Shown here: positions 1-7,821 of the stretch, one piece after another
How the letters are laid out: every line of letters begins with the position of its first letter
Numbering within the stretch: position 1 is the stretch's first letter
Assembly (NCBI GenBank): GCA_013153205.1
Contig: JAADEW010000096.1
Coordinates: forward strand, 1-17,628
DNA length: 17,628 nt
DNA from: Deferribacteres bacterium
Lineage (GTDB): Bacteria > Thermosulfidibacterota > Thermosulfidibacteria > Thermosulfidibacterales > Thermosulfidibacteraceae
Reading direction: 5' to 3'
Position numbers and translations under genes: made by a program
The notes under the pieces: model-generated
The model's database searches: none
The model's input: only the letters and a program-made list of their open reading frames with translations
What the model was told of the DNA's origin: nothing

Positions 1-823
1 TCACAAAACCGTAAGTTCCCATCTTCAAAAGAACACCAGCAAGTATCACTGAACCGGCTGTGGGAGCTTCAACGTGAGCATCCGGAAGCCACGTATGGAA
101 GGGCCAGAGAGGAACCTTGATGGCAAAGCCCAAGAAGAAGGCAAGGAAAAGCCAGAACTGATACTTCATGGGAAGATGCAGGGTGTTAACCCACTTCACA
201 TAGTTGAAGGACCACTCCCCGGTCTGGTGATGGTATATAAAGTAGATGGCGATGATTGCAACCAGCATGAAAAGAGAACCAAACAGGGTATAAAGGAAGA
301 ACTTTATAGCCGCATAAAGCTTTCTCGGACCACCCCAGATACCAATGAGGAAATACATGGGAACCAGCATAACTTCCCAGAACACATAGAAGAGAAAGAG
401 GTCCAGAGCCTCAAAGACACCCAGCATACCTGTGGCAAGAACAAGCAGGGCAATGTAATACTCCTTTTCCCTCTCCTTTATGTATTCGTAAGAACACAAA
501 ATAGCGATGGCGGTCAAAAAGGTGGTAAGAAGTATCAGAAGCAGAGAGATACCGTCCACGCCAAAGTAATACTCCACTCCCAGCTTTGGAATCCATTTAA
601 ACCGCTCAACAAACTGGAAGTGCCATGTGGTCCTGTCAAACTTGAACCACAGGATAATAGAAATGAAAAAGTCCACAAGAGCCACTGCAAAAGCAAAGTA
701 TTTGATAAACTTGGTTTTCTCTCTGTTCACAAACAGTAAGATAACAGCTCCCACAAGAGGAATATACGTTATCAGCGAGAGAATGGGAAAGTTTAAAACA
801 TTTGTCCCAAAGTGCAGCTCCAT
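1..823 (-). CDS. nuoM: NADH-quinone oxidoreductase subunit M, N-terminal 274 residues (cut by window edge)
   Basis: One of the three antiporter-like, proton-pumping membrane subunits of respiratory complex I. I translated this from the ATG at 823, which follows GGAGG by 8 nt, 25 nt after the nuoL stop. The product starts MELHFGTNVLNFPILS and runs open to the left edge, so roughly the C-terminal half is missing. It shows the hallmarks of the family: the membrane glutamate E150 in FWEVMLVP, the pumping lysine K236 in FAIKVPLWPFHTWLPDAH, and K267 in LLKMGTYG. The motif FHTWLPDAHVEAPTAGS distinguishes NuoM from NuoL and NuoN. It is the last nuo gene visible; a nuoN downstream, beyond position 1, is expected from the usual order but cannot be seen. 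Confidence 0.96.
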   Translation of the reverse strand, partial: MELHFGTNVLNFPILSLITYIPLVGAVILLFVNREKTKFIKYFAFAVALVDFFISIILWFKFDRTTWHFQFVERFKWIPKLGVEYYFGVDGISLLLILLTTFLTAIAILCSYEYIKEREKEYYIALLVLATGMLGVFEALDLFLFYVFWEVMLVPMYFLIGIWGGPRKLYAAIKFFLYTLFGSLFMLVAIIAIYFIYHHQTGEWSFNYVKWVNTLHLPMKYQFWLFLAFFLGFAIKVPLWPFHTWLPDAHVEAPTAGSVILAGVLLKMGTYGFV

Positions 824-848
824 CGGTCAATCCTCCCACAGCAAAATT

Positions 849-2834
849 TTAGAATAATCTTCCAAACACATATATAGTAATCAGGCCTAACAACCCTGCT
901 GCTATAAAGAGCATGTAGTTTGAAACCACACCGGTCTGAAGCCTTCTCAAAACCCTTGCCGAAAGGTCCACAACGTAAGAAGCTCCGTTCACGGCACCAT
1001 CCACAACGAAAGGCTCCGTGCATACGCGGGTAACCCATGCAAGGAAGCGGGTCAGCAAAGCGGCACCGTTGACAATGCCGTCAATAACCCACTGGTCAAA
1101 TCTCCAGAAGATGTATGCAAGGTCAAGAACCCTGTAGATGAACAGGGCAAAGTAAATCTCATCCACATAATACTTCCTGTAAAGAACCTTGTGAATAAAC
1201 CAGAGCTTCTTAACCCACTCATCAGGGTCAATAAGCCTCTTAAGATGAACGATGTAAGCTATAAGTATGCCGGTAAGTCCCACAGCCACAGAAAGGGCTA
1301 TGAGAACAGAAGCAGGAACAGCGGCTTCGTGGTGAGCCGCATGAGCCCCATGCTCATGCGCCGCATGTATCACAGGAGCAAGAAACTGGGCAAAGTAAGA
1401 GGTCTCTCCGTGCGCCTTCAAACCAAAGAAGCCTACGGTAGCCGCACCCACGGAAAGTATTATAAGGGGTATCGTCATAACCTTTGGAGACTCATGGAGA
1501 TGGTGCTTAATCTCCTCGGGAATTCTCTCCTTACCAAAGAAGGTCATAAAAACGGCTCTGAAGGTATAATACGCCGTAATACCTGCAGTCAAAGTGCCCA
1601 AGAACCACAGGAAATAGTGCCCCGTGGTGAATGTGTGGTGCAGAATCTCGTCCTTGGACCAGAAACCTGCAAAAGGCGGAATACCCGCAAGAGCAAGAGC
1701 ACCTATGATAAAGGTGGTAGCGGTTATGGGCATGTATTTCTTGAGGTTGCCCATGAGCCTCATGTCAAGCACATCGCTCATAGCATGCATGACAGAACCG
1801 GCAGCCAGAAAGAGCAGTCCCTTAAAGAAGGCATGGGTCATAAGATGGAAGACACCGGCAGTGTATGCCCCAACGCCACAACCCAGAAACATGTAGCCAA
1901 GCTGACTAACGGTGGAGTAGGCAAGCACCCTCTTCAAGTCAAACTGAGCCGTGCCAATGGTTCCGGCAAAGAATGCCGTGAGACAGCCTATAACGGCAAC
2001 CACTTCAAGGGAAAGGGGCGCCATGTTGTATAAAACATTTGACCTTGCCACCATGTAAACACCAGCCGTCACCATGGTAGCCGCGTGAATCAGAGCAGAC
2101 ACAGGTGTGGGACCCTCCATAGCGTCAGGCAACCACACGTAAAGAGGAATCTGTGCGGATTTTCCCGTTGCACCACCGAAAAGCAGGAGAGTCGCTATGG
2201 TCACAACAGCGGGGTCAAGGTGATGCGCCTTTTCAAATACCACCTTAAAGTCAAGACTGCCCAGATGATACCAGATTATAAACATGCCCAGTATAAAGCA
2301 GGCATCACCCACCCTGTTGGTGATAAAGGCTTTCATTCCCGCCTTCCACGCAGACTCTCTCTCATACCAGAAGCCAATCAGAAGGTATGAACAGAGACCA
2401 ACTCCCTCCCATCCAACGAAAAGAAGGGGATAAGAGCTTCCCATGACAAGAATCAACATAAAGAAGACGAACATGTTGAGATAAGTGAAGTATCTGGGAT
2501 AACCGGGGTCATGTCCCATATAACCTATCGAATAGACATGAATCCAGAAAGAGAGTGTGGTTACAACCATGAGCATAAGAGCCGAAAGCTGGTCTATGTA
2601 AAAGGCAACCTTCGCCTGAATATCCGGCGTAACCACCCAATCAAAAAGGACTATTTCCGCTGTTTTGCCGTGCAACACATCTATAAAAACCAGCGTGGAA
2701 AAGAGCCAGGAAAGACCCAAGGCGGTAACGGCAATGTAGTGAGCCCTGTTCTTGATGTATTTAAACCCGAAAAGGCCATTTATGGTGAAACCTATCAGGG
2801 GAAAAACCGGTATGAGCCACGCATATTTTATCAT
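849..2834 (-). CDS. nuoL: NADH-quinone oxidoreductase subunit L
   Basis: The largest antiporter-like membrane subunit of complex I, at the distal end of the membrane arm, carrying a proton channel and the long lateral helix. The product is about 661 residues, a little longer than the E. coli protein (about 613). Counting from the ATG at 2834, key residues are E143 in LFVGWEGVGLCSYLLIGFWY, K225 in GATGKSAQIPLYVWLPDAM, and the HAATMVTAGVYMVAR segment near 250-264. Many hydrophobic helices follow. A GTG one codon upstream (2837) is in frame, but the ATG sits better behind the AGGGGG (6 nt away). The C-terminal part has an unusual histidine-rich loop (about 490-502, HAAHEHGAHAAHH) between transmembrane helices. 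It starts 8-11 nt after the nuoK stop. Confidence 0.97.
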   Translation of the reverse strand: MIKYAWLIPVFPLIGFTINGLFGFKYIKNRAHYIAVTALGLSWLFSTLVFIDVLHGKTAEIVLFDWVVTPDIQAKVAFYIDQLSALMLMVVTTLSFWIHVYSIGYMGHDPGYPRYFTYLNMFVFFMLILVMGSSYPLLFVGWEGVGLCSYLLIGFWYERESAWKAGMKAFITNRVGDACFILGMFIIWYHLGSLDFKVVFEKAHHLDPAVVTIATLLLFGGATGKSAQIPLYVWLPDAMEGPTPVSALIHAATMVTAGVYMVARSNVLYNMAPLSLEVVAVIGCLTAFFAGTIGTAQFDLKRVLAYSTVSQLGYMFLGCGVGAYTAGVFHLMTHAFFKGLLFLAAGSVMHAMSDVLDMRLMGNLKKYMPITATTFIIGALALAGIPPFAGFWSKDEILHHTFTTGHYFLWFLGTLTAGITAYYTFRAVFMTFFGKERIPEEIKHHLHESPKVMTIPLIILSVGAATVGFFGLKAHGETSYFAQFLAPVIHAAHEHGAHAAHHEAAVPASVLIALSVAVGLTGILIAYIVHLKRLIDPDEWVKKLWFIHKVLYRKYYVDEIYFALFIYRVLDLAYIFWRFDQWVIDGIVNGAALLTRFLAWVTRVCTEPFVVDGAVNGASYVVDLSARVLRRLQTGVVSNYMLFIAAGLLGLITIYVFGRLF

Positions 2835-2844
2835 CACTTACCCC

Positions 2845-3147
2845 CTACCATTTTAGAAGATTGAATGAATCAATGTTAACGGTAAACCTGTTCCTGAATA
2901 TAGCCACCACTATGGCAAGCCCAACAGCCGCTTCACCCGCCGCTACGGTGATGACAAATATCGCAAAGATTTGCCCCGCAACATTAGAAAGATACGAAGA
3001 AAAACCCACAAGAGCTATGTTAACAGCGTTAAGCATAAGCTCTATCCCCATAAGCACTATAAAGACATTCCTGCGGGAAAGAGCCCCAAACATTCCTATG
3101 GCAAAGATGATAAAGGAAAATATTATCACATGCGTCAAAGGCACCAT
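2845..3147 (-). CDS. nuoK: NADH-quinone oxidoreductase subunit K
   Basis: Small membrane subunit of complex I that helps link the quinone end to the antiporter subunits. The length (100 residues) equals that of the family. Three transmembrane helices are visible. The two buried glutamates known to be important for pumping are at the expected positions: E36 in LMGIELMLNAVN and E72 in TVAAGEAAVGLAIV. The ATG start lies 3 nt after the nuoJ stop; GAGAGG in the end of nuoJ serves as Shine-Dalgarno. Confidence 0.97.
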   Translation of the reverse strand: MVPLTHVIIFSFIIFAIGMFGALSRRNVFIVLMGIELMLNAVNIALVGFSSYLSNVAGQIFAIFVITVAAGEAAVGLAIVVAIFRNRFTVNIDSFNLLKW

Positions 3148-3150
3148 AGC

Positions 3151-3666
3151 TTACCTCTCCAACTTGTTTTTAGCCAGAACAATTGCCCCAACCATTGCGG
3201 CAAGCAGAAGCACGGAAGCAACTTCAAAAGGAAAGATGTATTTAGTGTAAAGCAGGGTCCCTATACTCTCGGTATTTCCGTATCTGGCCATTTCCTGTGC
3301 CAGCCTGCCCGTGGCTTTACCAGCAAAGGAAAGATAGACGATGGAACCTATCTGTATTACGAGCAAAACAGATATAAAAGCCGCTATTATCTTCTGGCCC
3401 AACGCCTGTTTCACCTGAGAAGCGTCCTCTCCTCTCACCAGCATAATGACATAGAGCATAAGGCCCACCACTCCTCCGGCATACACCAGCACCTGAACAG
3501 CCGCCAGAAGCTCAGCGTTCAGCACTACAAAAGTGCCCGCTATAAAGAAGAAACAGAAAATTAAGCACAAAGCGGCGTGCACAGCGTTTCTCCTCGTCAC
3601 CGTAAGAAAAGCAAATATAACCGCCAATGCGGCAAAGAGATAAAAAATTATCTGCTCCCAGCTCAT
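3151..3666 (-). CDS. nuoJ: NADH-quinone oxidoreductase subunit J
   Basis: Membrane subunit of complex I next to NuoK and NuoA, with about five transmembrane helices in 171 residues, close to the family's usual length. The conserved TM3 segment around residues 55-75 (VQVLVYAGGVVGLMLYVIML) contains the tyrosine and glycine pair associated with the pi-bulge that couples quinone reduction to pumping. The N-terminus (AVHAALCLIFCFFFIAGTFV) matches the family. The start ATG is 9 nt after the nuoI stop, with a G-rich AGGGGGA ribosome site overlapping that stop. Confidence 0.95.
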   Translation of the reverse strand: MSWEQIIFYLFAALAVIFAFLTVTRRNAVHAALCLIFCFFFIAGTFVVLNAELLAAVQVLVYAGGVVGLMLYVIMLVRGEDASQVKQALGQKIIAAFISVLLVIQIGSIVYLSFAGKATGRLAQEMARYGNTESIGTLLYTKYIFPFEVASVLLLAAMVGAIVLAKNKLER

Positions 3667-3675
3667 ACCATCCCC

Positions 3676-4116
3676 CTACTTCTTAAAGGTCCTCTCCCAT
3701 TTTTTGTAATCTTCCAGAAGCTTGTTAATGTCAAAATCGAGCCAGTCAAGGTCATACTCAGCTCCTTCATAAAATCCGGTGGTCTCAAGGGCGTCAACCG
3801 GACATATCTCAACACAGTAAGCACAGTATATGCACCTGCCGAAATTTATATCAAACACCACAGGGTGCCTTTCCTTACCCTTCCCTTCACCCTTAACAGT
3901 GATACAACCAGCAGGGCACACCCTGGCACACTGACCGCAGGCTATGCACTTGTGAGAGCCATCCTCGTTCACCACAAGCCTTATAAACCCCCTGAAACGG
4001 GGAAAAGGCGTAAGCTTCTCCTTGGGATACTGAACGGTAACCGGTTTGCTGAAAAAGTATTTCAAAGTCCTCTGAAGCCCCTGCATCAAGTCGGTCATAA
4101 AAGCCTTGGCAATCAT
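3676..4116 (-). CDS. nuoI: NADH-quinone oxidoreductase subunit I, 2x[4Fe-4S] ferredoxin-like
   Basis: Peripheral iron-sulfur subunit of complex I that carries the last but one electron-transfer steps (clusters N6a and N6b) towards NuoB. It is 146 residues long and contains two complete CxxCxxCxxxCP motifs: C57-C60-C63-C67 (CIACGQCARVCP) and C95-C98-C101-C105 (CIYCAYCVEICP). By family rule each cluster uses three cysteines of one motif and the fourth of the other. An additional cysteine (C71, in CPAGC) sits just after the first motif. Start ATG at 4116 with a textbook AAGGAGG that overlaps the nuoH stop codon. As nuoG, nuoE and nuoF are absent here, NuoI may be the entry point for electrons from an external donor such as ferredoxin; that is inference. 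Confidence 0.97.
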   Translation of the reverse strand: MIAKAFMTDLMQGLQRTLKYFFSKPVTVQYPKEKLTPFPRFRGFIRLVVNEDGSHKCIACGQCARVCPAGCITVKGEGKGKERHPVVFDINFGRCIYCAYCVEICPVDALETTGFYEGAEYDLDWLDFDINKLLEDYKKWERTFKK

Positions 4117-4126
4117 CCCATCCTCC

Positions 4127-5077
4127 TTAGATAAGCATCATCACAATGCCGGTAACCACTATGTTGGCAAGAACAATGGGCAACATTATCTTCCAGCCAA
4201 TCTGCATGAACTGGTCGTATCTGTATCTGGGAAAGGTTGCTCTCACCCATATGAAGAAATAGACAAAGGCAAAAAGCTTTATCAAAAACCAGACCCACCC
4301 CGGAAGGAACGGTCCCTTCCAGCCAGCCAGAAAGACTATGGTGGCTATAGCGGAAACCACCAGCATGTTGGCGTATTCCGCGAGGAAGAAGTAGGCAAAC
4401 TTCATGCCGCTATACTCGGTGTGAAAGCCGGCAACCAGCTCAGATTCAGCTTCAGGCAGGTCAAAGGGAACCCTGTTTATCTCACCCAGAGCGGCTATGA
4501 TGTATATAACGAAAGCAACAGGCTGATAAATCAACATGGGGACCTTCTGAACCTCAACGATTTTAGCAAGGTCAAGAGAACCGGCAATCATCAGAGGGCC
4601 CATCAGGGAAAAGCCAAGGAAAATCTCATAAGAGAACATCTGAGCCGCAGAACGAAGCCCTCCCAGAAGGGAATACTTACTTCCAGAAGCCCAACCCGCA
4701 AGAATTATACCCAGAACACCCACAGAGGCTATGGAAAGAACATAAAGAAGGCCTATGTTTATGCGGGTTATCATGAAGCTTTTTGAAACGGGTATCACCG
4801 CAAAAAGAACCAGCGCACACACAAGACATATAAGGGGTGCCACATAAAATGTAAGCTTATAAGCCTCATAGGGAACGATGTCCTCCTTGAAGAAAAGCTT
4901 CAGTCCGTCTGCTATGGGCTGAAGCAATCCGTGAGGCCCTACCCTCATAGGACCCATACGAACCTGCATGTGCCCTATTATCTTCCTTTCAAGATAGGTG
5001 AGGTAGGCTACAAAAAGCAGAGCAACCCCAAAAACCACTATTATTCTCAACAAAGCCAAGCCTATTTCATGCAGCAT
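4127..5077 (-). CDS. nuoH: NADH-quinone oxidoreductase subunit H
   Basis: Membrane subunit of complex I that forms much of the quinone-access channel and docks the connecting module (NuoB, NuoD, NuoI). 316 residues with about eight transmembrane helices. Family signatures are clear: MRVGPHGLLQPIADGLKL at residues 44-61, RSAAQMFSYE at 142-151, and the loop EINRVPFDLPEAESELVAGF at 199-218 with its conserved acidic residues. The ATG is 9 nt after the nuoD stop and has TAGGAGGA overlapping that stop. It follows nuoD directly, where many bacteria have nuoE-nuoF-nuoG in between. Confidence 0.97.
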   Translation of the reverse strand: MLHEIGLALLRIIVVFGVALLFVAYLTYLERKIIGHMQVRMGPMRVGPHGLLQPIADGLKLFFKEDIVPYEAYKLTFYVAPLICLVCALVLFAVIPVSKSFMITRINIGLLYVLSIASVGVLGIILAGWASGSKYSLLGGLRSAAQMFSYEIFLGFSLMGPLMIAGSLDLAKIVEVQKVPMLIYQPVAFVIYIIAALGEINRVPFDLPEAESELVAGFHTEYSGMKFAYFFLAEYANMLVVSAIATIVFLAGWKGPFLPGWVWFLIKLFAFVYFFIWVRATFPRYRYDQFMQIGWKIMLPIVLANIVVTGIVMMLI

Positions 5078-5086
5078 CTCATCCTC

Positions 5087-6277
5087 CTACCTATCAACCT
5101 CTCCAAGAACTATATCTATGCTACCAATAGCGGCTATCACATCGGCCACCAGATGGCCTTTACACATCTCCGGCAAAGACATGAGATTGGCAAAAGACGG
5201 CGCTCTTATCTTTATTCTATAAGGTCTGGTAGAGCCATCAGACACTATGTAGTAACCAAGCTCGCCCTTGGGGGCTTCAACAGCCGCGTAAACCTCACCC
5301 ACAGGGGGTTTGAACACCTTGGGAACCTTGGCTCTCACGGGACCGGGATTCTTCTCAAGCCATTCAAGGCACTGCTTCACTATCTTGCAGGATTCAAGCA
5401 TCTCTTTCCTTCTCACCAGATACCTTGCATACACATCACACCCATCAAACACAGCAACCTCAAAGTCCAGCTTGTCATATACAGAGTAAGGATTGGACCT
5501 CCTCAAATCCCAGTTAACGCCGGAGCCTCTTATGCTCGGTCCCGAAAGGCCAAGAGATAAGCCCTTCTCCGCCGAAATCTTGGCTATGTTTACCGTTCTG
5601 GAAAGCCAGATTCTATTCTTGTAAAGGAGGTCATCGTAGTCTTTAACCCTCTCAGGGAAAATCTCACAGAACTCCTTACACTTATCTATAAACCCTTCAG
5701 GCAGGTCATCAGCCACACCGCCTATTCTGAAATAGGTGGTGGTAAGCCTTCCGCCTGTAGCCATCTCAAACAAATCAAGTATCATCTCCCTCTCACGGAA
5801 GCAGTAGAGAAATACCGTCATGGCTCCTATATCCAGCGCATGGGTAGCAAGCCACAGAAGATGGCTTGAGATTCTGGAAAGCTCCGCCATGAGAACCCTT
5901 ATATACTCCGCCCTCTCAGGAACCTCTATCTCGGCAAGCTTCTCAACAGCCACAACATACCCGTGGTTCATGGCGTTTGCAGCAATGTAGTCAAGCCTGT
6001 CGGTAAGGGGTATGAACTGATGATAGGTTTTAAACTCACCCAGCTTTTCCGTGCCCCTGTGGAGGTAGCCTATCACCACCTCCATATCCACAATTCTCTC
6101 TCCCTGAAGGGCAAGGATAAGCCTCAAAACACCGTGAGTGGAAGGATGCTGAGGACCCATGTTAACCCACAGGTCCTGGGTCTTAAAGGCCTCCCTCATA
6201 ACATCTTCTTCAACCTTACCAAGCGAAGTGCCTTTTGCAAAAAGCTCCTTAAACTGCTTTTCGTCTTTAACGGCCAT
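5087..6277 (-). CDS. nuoD: NADH-quinone oxidoreductase subunit D
   Basis: The 49-kDa-type subunit of complex I, related to the large subunit of NiFe hydrogenases, which forms the quinone-reducing pocket with NuoB. 396 residues. The N-terminal motif MGPQHPSTHGVLRL places the quinone-headgroup ligand His at residue 48 and the matching Tyr at residue 97 (RLDY), by comparison with His38/Tyr87 of the Thermus subunit Nqo4. GYLHRGTEKLGE and the C-terminal ending IGSIDIVLGEVDR are typical. The hydrogenase-type metal-binding cysteines are absent, as expected for true NuoD. It is separate from NuoC, unlike the fused NuoCD of E. coli. The start is an ATG 11 nt after nuoC. Confidence 0.97.
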   Translation of the reverse strand: MAVKDEKQFKELFAKGTSLGKVEEDVMREAFKTQDLWVNMGPQHPSTHGVLRLILALQGERIVDMEVVIGYLHRGTEKLGEFKTYHQFIPLTDRLDYIAANAMNHGYVVAVEKLAEIEVPERAEYIRVLMAELSRISSHLLWLATHALDIGAMTVFLYCFREREMILDLFEMATGGRLTTTYFRIGGVADDLPEGFIDKCKEFCEIFPERVKDYDDLLYKNRIWLSRTVNIAKISAEKGLSLGLSGPSIRGSGVNWDLRRSNPYSVYDKLDFEVAVFDGCDVYARYLVRRKEMLESCKIVKQCLEWLEKNPGPVRAKVPKVFKPPVGEVYAAVEAPKGELGYYIVSDGSTRPYRIKIRAPSFANLMSLPEMCKGHLVADVIAAIGSIDIVLGEVDR

Positions 6278-6288
6278 CTCAAAACCCC

Positions 6289-6876
6289 TTACAATTTGTT
6301 GTAATTTGGCAGATGCTCTTTAAGCCACTTTTCCCTGTAGCCGGGAGGACCTTCCAGCGGATAGTCTTTCCTCAACGGGAAACCTTCCCAGTCTTCCGGC
6401 AAAAGTATCCTTCTTAAGTCCGGATGATTCGCAAACCTTATACCGAACATGTCGTAGGTCTCCCTTTCATACCAGTTGGCAGAATCCCACACACAGCAAA
6501 CGCTCTCAACCTCTTCATCCTCCGCAAGCCAGACCTTCAACCTCACCCTTTTGGCGAAAGGAACGGAGTAGAGGTGATAAACCACCTCAAAAGGCTTTTC
6601 CCTATCGGGATAATGAACCCCTATAACCTCCGTAAGGAAGTTATAACGGGTATCCTCATCGTCCCTCAAAAGCTTGCAGACATCTATGAGAAAATCCTTC
6701 TTTACCCTTATGGTGAGCTCGCCCCTGAAATACTTCAAGTCCTCTATAGCTTCAGGAAAGCGCTCCTTTATCTTTCTCACCTCAACGAACTGGTCAAAAT
6801 CCACCGCTTCTTCCTTTTCCTCAACCGCCTCCTTGGCAGGTTCCGCTTTAACCTTTCTATCCTTTTCCTCAGCCAT
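6289..6876 (-). CDS. nuoC: NADH-quinone oxidoreductase subunit C
   Basis: The 30-kDa-type peripheral subunit of complex I that stabilises the connecting module beside NuoD. 195 residues. The signature is in the second half: WYERETYDMFGIRF at 135-148, then HPDLRRILLPEDWEGFPLRK at 151-170 and DYPLEGP. The first 25 residues are a low-complexity run of Glu, Lys and Ala without predicted fold, an N-terminal extension that varies between species. The ATG lies 2 nt after the nuoB stop and uses AGGAGG within the last codons of nuoB (…LRR), so translation of the two is probably coupled. Confidence 0.96.
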   Translation of the reverse strand: MAEEKDRKVKAEPAKEAVEEKEEAVDFDQFVEVRKIKERFPEAIEDLKYFRGELTIRVKKDFLIDVCKLLRDDEDTRYNFLTEVIGVHYPDREKPFEVVYHLYSVPFAKRVRLKVWLAEDEEVESVCCVWDSANWYERETYDMFGIRFANHPDLRRILLPEDWEGFPLRKDYPLEGPPGYREKWLKEHLPNYNKL

Positions 6877-6878
6877 AA

Positions 6879-7355
6879 CTACCTCCTGAGAACCTTCATC
6901 TTAAATATCTTCTCCTGAAGCCTTATCACACCATACATAAGTCCCTCGGGCCTTGGAGGACAACCGGGCACATAAACATCAACAGGCACAATCTTATCAA
7001 CCCCCTGAACCACATGATAGGTGTTGTAAACCCCACCGGTATTGGCACAGGAACCCATGGAGATAACCCACCTCGGCTCAGGCATCTGGTCGTAAACCTT
7101 TCTTAACACCGGAGCCATTTTCAGGGTAACCGTGCCCGCAACTATCATCACATCAGACTGCCTCGGAGTAGCCCTGAAGATTACGCCAAACCTGTCAAAA
7201 TCAAAACGCGCCGCACCAGCCGCCATCATCTCAATGGCGCAACAGGCAAGTCCAAAGGTCATGGGCCACAAAGAAGAAGCCCTCGCCCAGTTCACCACGA
7301 GGTCAATCGCCTCGGTAAGCTTGTTGTCCGGTAGCTTTCTCTCTATTACTCCCAT
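6879..7355 (-). CDS. nuoB: NADH-quinone oxidoreductase subunit B
   Basis: Carries cluster N2, the [4Fe-4S] centre that reduces quinone at the NuoB-NuoD interface. 158 residues, usual size. The four cluster ligands are visible: the neighbouring C38 and C39 (FGLACCAIEMM), C103 (ISMGSCANTGGVY) and C132 (YVPGCPPRPEGLMYG). The ATG overlaps the end of nuoA by 10 nt and its Shine-Dalgarno (AAAGGAG) is inside nuoA, again implying translational coupling. Confidence 0.97.
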   Translation of the reverse strand: MGVIERKLPDNKLTEAIDLVVNWARASSLWPMTFGLACCAIEMMAAGAARFDFDRFGVIFRATPRQSDVMIVAGTVTLKMAPVLRKVYDQMPEPRWVISMGSCANTGGVYNTYHVVQGVDKIVPVDVYVPGCPPRPEGLMYGVIRLQEKIFKMKVLRR

Positions 7356-7711
7356 TCCAGCGCTCCTTTCGCCCAGGCATAAATATAGCCAATGAGCAAA
7401 ATCACAATAAAGAGAAACATTTCAATAAAGCCCCACCAGCCGAGCTTCTTATACATAACAGCCCACGGATACATAAAGACAGCTTCCACATCAAAGAGCA
7501 GAAAGAGAAGAACTATAACGAAAAACCTGATGGGCACATTTATCTTTGCCGTCATCATGGGATTGATACCGCACTCGTAAGGGGAAAGCTTTTCCGGGTC
7601 AGGTCTGTCCGGTCTCACGAAGTAGGCAACGATAAGGGTTACTATACCAAACGCAAAAGCCAGACCAAAAAGTATAAGTATCGGCGTGTAATTACTGATA
7701 TGCTGATACAT
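7346..7711 (-). CDS. nuoA: NADH-quinone oxidoreductase subunit A
   Basis: Small membrane subunit of complex I near the quinone channel, first gene of the operon. 121 residues with three transmembrane helices (about 10-31, 60-80 and 91-113). The loop after helix 1 has the conserved YECGINP (45-51) with the redox-state-sensitive cysteine C47, and helix 2 carries the family's acidic pair D74 and E76 in LLFDVEAVFMYPW. An in-frame GTG at 7747 would add 12 residues, but the ATG at 7711 is preceded at 8 nt by a perfect AAGGAGG and gives the usual N-terminus, so I chose it. Confidence 0.96.
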   Translation of the reverse strand: MYQHISNYTPILILFGLAFAFGIVTLIVAYFVRPDRPDPEKLSPYECGINPMMTAKINVPIRFFVIVLLFLLFDVEAVFMYPWAVMYKKLGWWGFIEMFLFIVILLIGYIYAWAKGALEWE

Positions 7712-7719
7712 CAGCAGCC

Positions 7720-7726
7720 CCTCCTT
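7720..7726 (-). promoter_or_regulatory. Shine-Dalgarno of nuoA (decides its start)
   Basis: AAGGAGG on the minus strand, 8 nt before the ATG at 7711. It argues against the upstream GTG at 7747 as the nuoA start. Confidence 0.8.
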
Positions 7727-7767
7727 ATTTTTAAACCGTTGAGGCACTTAACACATTGTGATAACTT

Positions 7768-7797
7768 TTGCAAGCACCAGAAGAAAAAGAGTTAAAT
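7768..7797 (+). promoter_or_regulatory. Possible weak promoter for the 7822 operon
   Basis: In the 110-nt divergent gap between nuoA and the plus-strand genes, TTGCAA (7768-7773) and TTAAAT (7792-7797) are 18 nt apart, each matching 4 of 6 bases of the sigma-70 boxes. The spacing to the start codon is reasonable. The match is weak and could be chance. I see no convincing opposite-strand promoter for nuo in the same gap. Confidence 0.3.
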
Positions 7798-7807
7798 CAA
7801 AATGCAT

Positions 7808-7815
7808 GAGGAGGG
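7808..7815 (+). promoter_or_regulatory. Shine-Dalgarno supporting a GTG start at 7822
   Basis: GAGGAGGG lies 6-7 nt before GTG at 7822. No in-frame ATG is found between this site and residue 15 of the protein, so the GTG is the most likely start. Confidence 0.7.
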
Positions 7816-7821
7816 CTCACT

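Noticed and set aside
74..739. Plus-strand open frame opposite the partial nuoM
   Set aside because: The opposite strand translates into NuoM with its conserved Glu and Lys residues; the plus-strand product is low-complexity and basic.
1191..2033. Long open frame on the plus strand (about 280 codons) opposite nuoL
   Set aside because: Lies wholly antisense to a gene with all its family motifs; its product is Lys/Arg/His/Gly-rich with no recognisable domain or ribosome site.
7712..7821. Minus-strand promoter for the nuo operon
   Set aside because: Scanning the gap gave only weak, poorly spaced boxes; the real promoter may use another sigma factor, but I cannot place it.
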